Assembly: GCA_949317995.1 (NCBI GenBank)
Contig: OX439038.1
Coordinates: 62,888,813 to 62,952,812, forward strand
Source: Acholoe squamosa
Lineage: Eukaryota > Annelida > Polychaeta > Phyllodocida > Polynoidae
Direction of reading: 5' to 3'
DNA length: 64,000 nt
This document shows positions 25,177 through 35,018 of the stretch, piece by piece. The position numbers were made by a program, and so were the translations under genes. The notes beneath the pieces were generated by a model. That model searched no databases. It saw nothing but the letters and a program-made list of their open reading frames with translations, and was not told where the DNA came from. Numbering within the stretch: the first letter of the stretch is position 1; every line of letters starts with the position of its first letter.

Positions 25177-27358
25177 CTTGGGGGTATGCTAAGCGAGAAA
25201 TGTAATCAGCCTCAATATTATCACCAGACCTGATGTAGGAACATTTGATATTGACATTGTATGTGAAGGCGAGCCAAAACAATTCTCGCAGGAGGTCCAT
25301 GCTGACGTTATTACGGCTCCTACCAGAGCTCAACATACTGCAAACCTGGGTATTATCACTCAAGATGAGGATGGTAGTGTCCCTATACACTGGACCCCAC
25401 CTGACCAAGGCCATCAGTACAGGCCAAAGTTCCTGGATGTTGATGTCATGAGACAAATCATCAAAAGTAGGGACCGGGAAGAAATGGTCAGCATAGTAGG
25501 GGAGTGCTGGTATGTACTTGTAGAACCAGACACCATAGAGCCAATCTCCCATGTGGTAGGCCCCAAATCCACGGGACGATGAGTCACACGAAATAACAGC
25601 AGAAGGAGTCTTGGGGCACAAAATTCTGGCCTTGCCGTTGAAGACCCCCGCAAAGGCTATCCACCACCTTAAGTCTGCTCGGAACTGATCATTTAGTCTC
25701 ACTCTATGGTGTGCTTCCTTGACGCTATTGGTCAAGTTGATCACTCTGCGACTGAAGGTACGGCCACCCCGAACCACAGTGGAACAATGGCCGAGGATGC
25801 CCGCCAGCTGCTGGAGTTCGCGCTTAGTGGCAGTCTTCTTTGAAGCAAAATCGTACAAGGTCTGATAAAGCATAAGCAATTTTTCACTTGGGAGGCTAAT
25901 TTCCATCGCCTTGCTGTCGACCATTATACCGAGGCAGACTGCACGCTGAGAAGGGCATGTGACTTTGGGCCACTTTACATGGAAGCCCATACTTCTCACC
26001 ACTGAAATGAGGACACTTTGAGCATAGGCACATTGATCATAAGTGGGTCCCATAACTGTCAGGTCATCGATATAGTTAGAAACCTGGTAGAATCCTCGGC
26101 GATGCATACACCTGACAATCCAATCTCCCAACTGTGTGAACAGATATGGGGCACACCTGAGACCGAAGGAAAGGACTCTGTCTTCAAATACTTGCTCTCC
26201 CTCTCCTAAATCCCATCTAAAGCATTGGTAAGAAGCATTGTTTTTGTCAATGTTCACGCTCCTATAGGCTTGAGATAAGTCAATAGAACAAATATAGTCA
26301 TAGGGATTAAGGATCTCTGTGAGGTAATCTACCCCTTTGTACGTGAAAGTATCACAGGTGTGGTCCATGTAGTTGTTTATGGATCTGTTTAAAGGCCTTT
26401 TACAGTCAGTGATTGGTCTGAGGGTGCCATCCTTTTTCCTGATCGCACCCAGACTATGAATGCACCTAGGTGAGTCAATAGCTAAGGTGACCTTGCCTTC
26501 CTGCAATTCTCTGAGAATTGTGTCATTCATTTCTACATTGAATTCATCATCCAGAATACTGGAGTAGTTGCTACAATCATAGGGGTCTATGTGTGTATTG
26601 TCCACTATATTGAAACCACTGTAAACACCAGCTAATACAAAATCATCATGAGCACACATATGACCCTTGTATCTGTAGAATTCTGCAGCTAACCTACAAG
26701 GGCTAAGCTGAGATCGAACAGGTCCAATTTTGTGCTCGCATGCACAAATACTGAGGACACAGTCTCTGTAAACTACAATTGGTTCATGGACATTAGGTAT
26801 GTATACAAGGCATACGGGTGTGTTACTACACACTGGAACGGTATCTGCTACATCAATGACAACAACATTGCTAACACAAGTATCAGGATCACATACACTG
26901 CTAGTAGGGTAGCCATCACCGGCGGGTGACGCACCGTCACCCACGGGTGACAGACCAACATTGATATCATCACTACATACAGGGTCAGAGAAGACATCTT
27001 GTGCAACAACACATTCATGACTGTCACCCGCCGGGAACAGTCCCGTATCCGTAACACTGCCATCACATATAGAACCTCTGGCACAGACAGTAGGGGTACC
27101 TACATCAACATTGTATACAAAATTGTCACAACTATCAACACCAGCACTGGGTTTAAATAGGGCACATTCTTGAACATTGGGTACAGCTGGGTCATAATCC
27201 ACAACATCGGGTACATTGACACTGGGGACACTTCCAATGACACTGGGGACCCCCACATTGACACCAGGGGCACATTCATTGACACCGGGAACATATTCAA
27301 TGACACCGGGAGCACGAAAGGTGGGTGGTGGAGGGTTAATAATGTCAACAGTAACCAA
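25085..27358 (-). CDS. Retrotransposon reverse transcriptase-RNase H polyprotein
   Basis: A 757-residue ORF. Residues 1-230 are low-complexity, rich in Val, Pro, Asp, Gly and Cys, and match nothing I know. The RT spans about 280-490: KDGTLRPITDCK, motif A SIDLSQAY (Asp360), motif B FGLRCAP (398-404), motif C YIDD (429-432) and the CLGIMVD block near 475. RNase H follows with Asp592 (SCDSSSRGFGAY), Glu643 (INIQELWP), Asp668 (LSDNTQV) and Asp718 (NIEADYISRL), so all four acidic positions are present. The IEADYISR ending is typical of DIRS-class RNase H. There is no aspartic protease or DDE integrase. The start lies only 75 nt inside repeat A1, leaving no room for a separate gag, so the N-terminal segment may be a gag remnant or replacement. 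It overlaps the YR ORF by 92 nt. It makes cDNA from the element RNA. Confidence 0.93.
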   Translation of the reverse strand: MVTVDIINPPPPTFRAPGVIEYVPGVNECAPGVNVGVPSVIGSVPSVNVPDVVDYDPAVPNVQECALFKPSAGVDSCDNFVYNVDVGTPTVCARGSICDGSVTDTGLFPAGDSHECVVAQDVFSDPVCSDDINVGLSPVGDGASPAGDGYPTSSVCDPDTCVSNVVVIDVADTVPVCSNTPVCLVYIPNVHEPIVVYRDCVLSICACEHKIGPVRSQLSPCRLAAEFYRYKGHMCAHDDFVLAGVYSGFNIVDNTHIDPYDCSNYSSILDDEFNVEMNDTILRELQEGKVTLAIDSPRCIHSLGAIRKKDGTLRPITDCKRPLNRSINNYMDHTCDTFTYKGVDYLTEILNPYDYICSIDLSQAYRSVNIDKNNASYQCFRWDLGEGEQVFEDRVLSFGLRCAPYLFTQLGDWIVRCMHRRGFYQVSNYIDDLTVMGPTYDQCAYAQSVLISVVRSMGFHVKWPKVTCPSQRAVCLGIMVDSKAMEISLPSEKLLMLYQTLYDFASKKTATKRELQQLAGILGHCSTVVRGGRTFSRRVINLTNSVKEAHHRVRLNDQFRADLRWWIAFAGVFNGKARILCPKTPSAVISCDSSSRGFGAYHMGDWLYGVWFYKYIPALPYYADHFFPVPTFDDLSHDINIQELWPVLMALVRWGPVYRDTTILILSDNTQVCSMLSSGRSRNNVSMDLLRELFWLAFTYNVNIKCSYIRSGDNIEADYISRLAYPQVAAVSPPFPMCCRSVPVTSGGPESTRPSPG

Positions 27359-27433
27359 GTTGAGGTGTGGATTTTGGTATTCTGGGTCGATTTGAACTTT
27401 GATAGTATCCTCCCCCCCCCCAAATCAGGCCTG

Positions 27434-27464
27434 ATAATGACTAGTAGCTAGATAATTATAACAC

Positions 27465-27472
<8 letters not shown>
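27434..27472 (-). repeat. Split direct repeat A1 (39 bp), 5' end of retroelement
   Basis: Identical to A2 and outermost at the 5' end. A C-run (about 27410-27420) lies between A1 and the RT ORF start. Confidence 0.95.

Positions 27473-27539
<67 letters not shown>
27473..27539. repeat. (AT)n tract at the retroelement 5' end
   Basis: Pure AT repeat continuing from the CATATAT edge of A1, the counterpart of 23712-23776. Confidence 0.95.
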
Positions 27540-27544
<5 letters not shown>

Positions 27545-28886
27545 TTTAGTTTAAGGACAGCAAGATGTTACAAGACTCATGTTCATATGTTTTCGTTGTA
27601 TGTAAATAAAGCACCGACAAGTACTCACTATAGCATTGTTTTTGGTGCATTACGTGTATGCCCTGTCACGGTCGCCCTGTATGTATGTCACTATGTGTGC
27701 AGAGGCAACAACAAAGAATATGATAATATAGTACATTGAAGCTTTAGGCGGTCCTTAACCTCAGTTAAAGAGTTATTATTATTCTTTTACATACAAGAGT
27801 ATGTTCGCAATGACCCCACACTCCTAAGAAAGACAACTATCATTAGGGTTTGTTTAAAATTTGGTCAGTATGGATGACGTGGATGGGTCGTTAATTTCTG
27901 TCATATTATCCTTTACACGCACATCCCGGTGTGTGTGGTGACATTTTGATATATACTTTTGTCCTGAATGTGGCTGACTACATGCCACTTCTTTGTCCTT
28001 GGTAGAATATACTGCGAAAACTAGATGACACTGTCATAAGTAAAAATTCCGGATACATGCAATGGTATAATTTCACACACACAAATACTATAACAACGGG
28101 CATATTTTCCCTACTTTGCTTATTTTAGGTATAGATAGCAGGGTGTATTAATTTGCCCCCTCCCCCCCAGACTGAATATAGTACTTACTTAATGGGGATG
28201 GAGATAGAGGAAACCTAGGAGGGCAACTAGTGATAAACTTCGTATACATCTAAATATAAACTAGGACATTGACAATAGAGGTCACCATGGTAATACAGCA
28301 TGTTGTAACTTAGACGTTGGCAACATGTGCAACATATAATATCATTTTAAGTCTATTACCTACTATCCTGAAATCGACCACAATTATCAAAGGCAGTATG
28401 TCAGGGAAATAAACATTGATCCTTACAATATAATAATACTGTACATTTTATTACCAAAGAGGGTTTAAACACGACATTGTCCCTTGCACGGTTCCATCAG
28501 AGTCCTGTTTAAAATGTGAAAAACTGAAACATTAAAATTTAATATTAAAAGTGAAGCAAAGCTGTAAAACTGGACAATGTTAAACAGGAGCCAGCTATAA
28601 GATTACGATGTGGCTGTTTTAAGCCCCTCTCGAATCCCCCAGTCACTGTTTTCGTTGCATTGTCAGACATTGACTTTCAACTCTACTAAGTTTGAATTTC
28701 ATTTGGGGTGGTTTCTTGCACTGGAACGGAACAGTCGGAGTTTAATTGCATTTCTGACGAACAGACCAACGGTGCAAACCCGGACTGCAAACAACTGGGG
28801 CCATTTGTAAAGACACAATGGGCATTTTCTTCCCTACCTCCTTTTAACATAATGAACGAAATATTATCTTGTAATAACACAGTCAT
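27540..28886. other. No gene recognised
   Basis: AT-rich sequence with no exon or repeat I can support. Confidence 0.4.
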
Positions 28887-28894
28887 GGTTTGGA

Positions 28895-29496
28895 TAGGCC
28901 GAAATACCTGCCTGCTCACAGGCAGGATCCAAGGTGTCTGTTGGTAGTCTATCTACTCTGCCAGATTGGCAGAGTGCCCAGTTCTCAAAGAAGTACTTAC
29001 TGTCAGGTCCAATGCTTTCACCAACACTTCTCTCAATGTATATCCAAAAATTCACAATACACAAAGCACTTGAAATACTTGTGATAATTAATAATCCAGG
29101 TGATTTTCAAATCTCCCTCCCTAACTCCAAATCATTGTCGGCCATCTTGAAGCCAGGTGTAGCCACCTAGTGCCAAAAAGACTACACTATTCTTGGTTGG
29201 TTAGCCCTATGTTTTAAGAGCAGGCTAACACCAGGAAGCACCCCAGCATGTTGACAATAGAGGCCATTGAGGTAGTGATATCTAAGCTCAAGATAAACAT
29301 GTCAGATTTATTGGATATATCTCATGTTTTATTCAATATAAGCTGATGTACATGAAAACTACATGTTTGTGAATAGGAGGGACAATTTCCAGGAACTGAA
29401 AGTGAGTACTTAGTTCAGACTAGCCATGTGTTTGTGCCACTGTAGACTTGTATACATCTTGGATCCTGCCTGTGAGCAGGCAGGTATTTCGGCCTA
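28895..29496. mobile_element. 602-bp hAT-like MITE with perfect 39-bp TIRs
   Basis: TIRs 28895-28933 and 29458-29496 are exact reverse complements starting TAGGCCGAAATACCTGC. Each holds its own palindrome, CCTGCCTG and CAGGCAGG around CTCA. Both ends are flanked by the 8 bp direct repeat GGTTTGGA (28887-28894 and 29497-29504), and an 8 bp duplication is the hallmark of hAT transposons. There is no transposase ORF inside. The perfect TIRs and duplication indicate a young insertion, about 550 bp upstream of the first visible PPP1R16 exon. Confidence 0.92.
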
Positions 29497-29504
29497 GGTT
29501 TGGA

Positions 29505-30049
29505 GGAACATGCAAGTTTATTTAACCGCAAATTGCTCTTCCGGCTACCCATTGTCGAAGAAAAGAGTAATTTCGTGAAAATATCCTCCCACCATACTAC
29601 TCTGACATCATACGCTATTGTGCACAAATCTGGAAATAACCTTATTGACACTGTTAGTTGGAATGACAATGGACAAGCAACTGGTTTGGAACATGAGCAT
29701 CATCACTAAACCAAAGTGTGACAACAACAAACAAACCAAAGAACCAATAAATGAGTCCACAACACTAGCTAGCCTCATGGCGCTGTTGAAGCTACCAGTG
29801 CTCGGAGCTGACTGACCTGGCGCGGTGTGGGATTAACCCTGGTCACCTAAGCGCCCCCTACCTATCAATACTCGTAACACACTCTGTGTGTGTTACGTCA
29901 CATTAACAACCTGATCAGGTTACCACATAAAGTGACATCTCAATTATGAACGATGACATAGTGTTAGCTGTAACTCATTTGGGATTGTACTTTTACGTGT
30001 GTTATTATAGTTTGTTTAATAAGTTCCTGTATTTCTCTTTATATTACAG
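29505..30049. other. Sequence just upstream of the first visible exon
   Basis: Ends in a pyrimidine-rich tract and TATTACAG, the 3' splice site of the exon at 30050. The N-terminal exon of the gene was not found here. Confidence 0.6.
29847..29861 (-). promoter_or_regulatory. Possible CTCF-like core motif
   Basis: The reverse strand reads GTAGGGGGCGCTTAG, which contains the TAGGGGGCGC core of the bilaterian CTCF site. One motif match alone is weak evidence. Confidence 0.22.
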
Positions 30050-30120
30050 TTCGGACGCTGTTGGAGAAGGGTGTGAGTCCTGATGTTACGAATGAGGATG
30101 GTCTAACAGCATTGCATCAG
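30050..30120 (+). CDS. PPP1R16-like exon: start of ankyrin repeat 1
   Basis: An internal coding exon of 71 bp between acceptor TATTACAG and donor CAG|GTAGGT. It enters in phase 2 (two bases complete a codon, probably Val) and leaves in phase 0. It encodes RTLLEKGVSPDVTNEDG then LTALHQ. The NEDGLTALHQ phrase is the start of the first ankyrin repeat in vertebrate PPP1R16A (MYPT3) and PPP1R16B (TIMAP), and the preceding residues match their linker after the PP1-binding region. The next exon continues with CCIDD, as in those proteins. The upstream exon with the start codon and KVxF motif is not in the visible sequence. Confidence 0.9.
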
Positions 30121-32398
30121 GTAGGTTGACATCTTCATGCTGATACCCTCTTATTGACACCCTTATGTTATTTTCATTATGCTTGCCCTTATGTTGATAT
30201 ATTGCATAAGATTAAACAAAGTCATCAATGCAGATGGAAGTAGAATAGGTTAGACTAGCAGACTCATGGTTTATACGAGGGTGTATGCACCTGTGCTGTA
30301 GAGTGAAAAAACAAGGCGGTTGTCCACTAGAAGACGGTTGTGTCTATAACCTAGTGCCAAGTACCGTACCTACCTGTATATAGCAGAGTACGGTCTGATG
30401 TAGATATAAAAAATGAGGATGCACCATGTTTCAATATGTTTAGTCATAAAACTAGAAATTAGATGTGTGTAACAGAGCCTAGAGAAGCACATTGTCTATT
30501 TGTTCAGTTATCTAGGTTAGGATAACCCTGTACTCTAAAGACTTAATTTACGTGTAATGCCATTAGAAGTGGTGTGTACAGATTGCCAATTTCTGTCTGA
30601 TAAATGTATTATTGGAAATGACCTGCACAGATTGCTGTAGTGTATGGAGTGAAGGGAGTACACAGATTGCTAATCGCTTTGTGATTACCTCGAAAGTGTA
30701 GCGCAGATTCTCACTCTGAATGTAATGATATTTGAGGTGGTGTGCACAGATTGCCAGTCTGTCATTGCAATAGCATTTTTCCACAAAAATCCTCTGATCT
30801 TTTAAAACCCCTCAATGCCAATGATACAACTTAATTGGCTCAGGGACCACCCTGAGTCTATACTGCCGGGTAGGTGGTGGCATTGGAAAAAAAGTCAGTT
30901 ATACAATTTTCAATCTCAATTTTCTACAAGAAACAAAGCATGTAAACAAATAAAATTACCATACATCAGTAGTTCATATATCAGTCTTTAGTTACAGTAA
31001 AGAAAAAAATTCAAAAATCCAACCATGAGTTCATACAAAATTAAGTAAAGAAAAAAGTCATTTCATAAAAATATCTTCTCCAATCCAGTCCTCCATAGGT
31101 TTACCTCTGGGCTGGACTTTTCTCTCTTTTTCCTAAGTGTTTCAAAAACAGCGTCTAAAAGTGAGACGGTTTGGACGCCTTTCAAAAAATGCGGGAAAAT
31201 TAACCCTGAGCCCTCTGTGCCAATGCACGCCATTGAATTTTTGTGTGGGATTTCCCAACAAAAATCATCTAAATTTTTTAAACATTTCAAGGCGTATGCG
31301 ACTGGCCTCTGGCTCTTGAGGAGACACATCTTATGCTGTTCAGAGGAGGGACCTTTGCCCTCTTGGAAATTTCTTCAGGGGCCATTGCCATGCCTGGGGG
31401 ACGGAAATACCCGATCCAAGATGGCAAAGGTTTAAAGTTTGTATGGCTCCCTGTGCGTGAATATTCTGCCCCACAGACTAGGTAGGTGACTGCCTTATTG
31501 ACAATGCCATTGCCCTACATGTTGGGTCATATGGGAGGGGTATTTGTCAGTAAATACTTTGTATCAGCCATGTATTGTTCCACCAACAATCAATACGAGC
31601 CAAACAGCACACCACCAGTGGTGGACCAATATTGGGAAATGCCATTTTTGCTGACTGCGGAAGATGTACCGGTCATAAAAAGGGAATTCAGTTATAAACT
31701 GGAATATTTGCACCAGCATCCCAATATCTAAGGAATGGTCAAATGTGTCCTCAGAATGCTCCTCCTCTCCATGCTCCTTCTGAGCTATCTTTTTGTTTCC
31801 GAAATACTGATCATTACTGCCTTAAATATAATACATTTACAGTAAACCCGTACTCCTTTCTTTTTTCTTTCACGTTTTCGGACTAAAAGTAAAACGTTCA
31901 GACTGCTTCAAACCTGTTGCTTACCACTAAGTCTATGATTATACCCATGGCTGGGTTCATATACCATATCTTCCGTTCCCCATACATCAATCAATCAAGG
32001 AAGTCGACGGTACAGGATTTAGATAGTGCAAGAAGCATGTGATTCGCAGTACAAGATGAAAATAGATGCAGCGAAAACGATCATGAAGACAGTGAATTAG
32101 TTAATTATGTTCTTGACATGTGTAATTAAAGTCAACGGGATTTGATACCCCTCCTTCCACATTGAGATAAAGAGCATCATCCGCTCTTCGCGACATAATC
32201 TGCTATATATATATTTTTTTTTTTTTGGCTATACCATATTTTGGCCCATGTATTGAATTGATATAATTGATAATTGACCTACAGATGATCAATGTCATCT
32301 TGCTTGATTCAATGTTTGAACCATAGAAACTCTCAGAAATATTAGAAATATGAAATCAATATGAAAAATTTATGAAAAATTATAGAAACAACATGAAA

Positions 32399-32475
32399 AA
32401 TTTCTTCAAAAAATCTGAGGTCGGCCCACTTTTGCTGAGGTAGGTCGGGTGACCGAAAACAAAACTTTTTTTGGC
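32399..32475. repeat. Solo right terminus of the GGCCAA TIR family
   Basis: GTAGGTCGGGTGACC then AAAACAAAACTTTTTTTGGCC resembles the right ends of the elements at 6894-8229 and 14139-14392. The matching left end was not found. Confidence 0.5.
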
Positions 32476-33011
32476 CTTACCAAATCCATCAACGTCTATG
32501 CATTTCAGTATTTCTATAATCAGAAGTTACCTGATCCATGAATGTCTTATCTAGGTTTTAGCTCTTATCATGGCCTGGATATAGTAGTCTAAGTAGGCTT
32601 GTACAAAGTGGATTTCTTCTTGTTTACCTTTATGGAAAGGAAGCTGCATTATGCATAAATCACAAATAATGCAATCAGATGAATGTGTGGCAGACATCTA
32701 TGATGGCGGAGTCATCTCCTGGGACTCATCTGCACAGTATACACTGGTTCTCTAATGACTTAAACATGTTTTACGGTTTTTGTACCGAGGCTTGTAGGTC
32801 TATCCTACCATCCTCGTCTAGTAATTTGGTTACTCTTTTTTTTAATTAAGAAGTTATAAGCGAAGCTGATTCTTGAGACCAAGCCTCAGAAGCATCAACT
32901 GAGCATTCGGTTATTTAAACAAAGCTAATTGCGTTTTCGGGACGGACACGGGAAACTGCTTTCGCCCAACAGCCTGAAACAGAAAATGTCACGATGTTCT
33001 TGACCTTTAGT

Positions 33012-33027
33012 GCGCTCCCCCTAGTGA
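33012..33027 (-). promoter_or_regulatory. Possible CTCF-like core motif
   Basis: The reverse strand reads TCACTAGGGGGAGCGC, close to the bilaterian CTCF consensus. It is a single motif without other support. Confidence 0.2.
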
Positions 33028-33109
33028 GACGCTCAGAGGTCGCCAGCAAACCATGGTCCACTCTCCAATCACATTCATCTTCAGGGTAAATGCTGCCTTG
33101 GTATAGAGG

Positions 33110-33250
33110 AACAGACTTATAGAAAGGAGTAGCTCCTGTTGTGCTCTTAGCTGCTCACTTGGCGCTGGCAGTATTACCCCCTAGGGGCTCGTCCTCTCTG
33201 CAGAATGACGTGGTTAAATGTAGGACCACACACTTATAATGAAAGGTACC
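33110..33250 (+). repeat. Interspersed repeat pair, copy 1
   Basis: Shares GCTGCTCACTT, a CCCCCT run, GGCTCGTC, GTTTAAA-like words and AAAGGACC with 40640-40800. A diverged two-copy relationship of unknown origin. Confidence 0.55.
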
Positions 33251-33262
33251 ATCGGCAATGTG

Positions 33263-34040
33263 CACTGAAAATATAGGCTTCTACTAAGGTGATCACTATT
33301 GATGAGTTAAGGTCCTCTTTCCCTATAGATGACCTGAGGTATTCATTATGATCACCCAACAGCTGCCCAAAGTCATCACTTTGATGACATTTTTTCTACC
33401 ACCAGGAGGCCCTAGTATACAACAATAGGATATGCAATGTTTACTATGTGAGCTATTTTGAATGTGTATCTATAAACTCTTGATCATCAGTGTCTATAGG
33501 ATGAATGATGTAAAAAATATCATCACAAGGGAATGCTAATTGATCAAAAAAAGTCATTTGGTCAACATTTTCAAAGACAAAAGTATGTTTAACTCTTTCA
33601 CCCCTGGATTTCTGTTACTCTATGGGTTTGGCTACAAATCCTGCTTTATGGCGTGGAAGGAGTTAATAATTGACCTCTTTTGTCACTCAAACCATAATCA
33701 TAACCATGGGGATGGGCTATTATTCCTTATACAAACCACTACATGTATGCCCCACCAAGGCATCATAAGTCATCTGTAAGTGCCCTCAATGGATGCTTGG
33801 ATGTGGCGAGGGAAGGGGATAATTATGCAAATTTATGCAAAGATCTTAATTAATGACAACATAATCATTCACAAACTCCTCTCTAACCAGTTCAGACAGG
33901 TACTCTGTAGTGATCACCCAGGGTGATCACATGTGATCACCTAAAAGGTCATGGGGTACTCCCCCCCCCCTCGGGACCATCAATAAGATGACAAAAAGTG
34001 ATCACCAGGGAGTACCTTTTTAAGCCTTATCTTTTCAGTG
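33263..34040. mobile_element. 778-bp TIR element with CACTGAAAA ends
   Basis: The left end CACTGAAAATATAGGCTT pairs with the right end AAGCCTTATCTTTTCAGTG. Both sides then carry GGTGATCACT. GATCAC and GATGAC words recur inside. No transposase is present. The terminus resembles ACACTGAAAAAAGTC at 13155. Confidence 0.75.
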
Positions 34041-34660
34041 TGGTGGGCTGGTAAGAAAGAGATCCACAGAACGAGCAGCTGTTAGAACTCACTGTTAGGA
34101 GTAATGCATTCTTATGTGTCTCCCAAATCTTCTGTAAAACTTTTATATCAAAAGGAAGTTTGGGGGATCCTACATTTTTCCATCGACGACACAATTCAGT
34201 GAAGAGGAATGTCCTCAGTATACTTGTGACCAACTGCAAAACAAGAGCTCAAGGCAAAAAAAAAGATCAAGTCAAAAATGACCAGAAGCACCTTTTGCCC
34301 CCTGACTCTGAAACTGCTTATTCAGTGACGTCCCTAATACACCATCACACAATGTTATCCCCTAAACCAATTAAGACATCAGCTTCGAAAAAGGAGAAGC
34401 TCAGATTCGTGAAAAAAAAACTCACTTACTTCAACCACTATTTAAACACCCATTGTGGTTCAATTTAGCTGAAATGCAATCTCTTAACAAAGTTGGTAAT
34501 TGGCAAAACCTGCCCCAAGCCAGTTATCAAATGTAGTTTAAAGACCATAATAGATATGGAAATTTAGGAGTAATTTGTTTTTTATATTGGTCTTGAGACT
34601 TCAGATCAAAAACAGATTGCAAAGAATCTTCATTTCAAATGATGAGTCATCATAGAGCTG

Positions 34661-35018
34661 GTTTCTGTAATCTGCGGTGAAAGGAGTGGCTACTGGGGTC
34701 AGCAGTGAAACTGGGGGGTCTTGAATTCTGGACTAAGTCACAGAATGGTTAGGATGAGGATTATTCTGAAACAGAACGGTTTAAGTTCTAAGACATTTCA
34801 TGGGAATTGCCCTTCACTGTGAGCCAAGTAAATTGGGTAGCTTCTGTAATCTGCGGTGAAAGGAGTGGCTACTGGGGTCAGCAGTGAAACTGGGGGGTCT
34901 TGAATTCTGGACTAAGTCACAGAATGGTTAGGATGAGGATTATTCTGAAACAGAACGGTTTAAGTTCTAAGACATTTCATGGGAATTGCCCTTCACTGTG
35001 AGCCAAGTAAATTGGGTA
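34661..35018 (+). repeat. Identical 179-bp tandem duplication
   Basis: The block beginning TTCTGTAATCTGCGGTGAAA at 34663 is repeated from 34842 with no difference that I can see across the unit, ending in AGTAAATTGGGTA. A very recent duplication, or an assembly artefact. Confidence 0.95.

Larger units (their letters stand above)
23777..27472 (-). mobile_element. Tyrosine-recombinase retrotransposon (Ngaro/PAT-like)
   Basis: The 3.7 kb element reads on the minus strand: A1 (27472-27434), RT-RNase H ORF, overlapping tyrosine recombinase ORF, B1 (24149-24078), A2 (24077-24039), a 190 bp spacer, then B2 (23848-23777). A1 equals A2 and B1 equals B2 without mismatch. Split direct repeats with a recombinase instead of a DDE integrase define the DIRS/Ngaro/PAT class. 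The B1-A2 join reads CCCATATATGACCGCT on the plus strand, exactly what results if the outer ends (A1 CCCATATAT and B2 ATATATGACCGCT) fuse through AT repeats. That fits a circular intermediate integrating at (AT)n without target duplication. Both ORFs are open and the repeats are identical, so insertion is recent and activity possible. There is no separate gag ORF. Confidence 0.9.
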
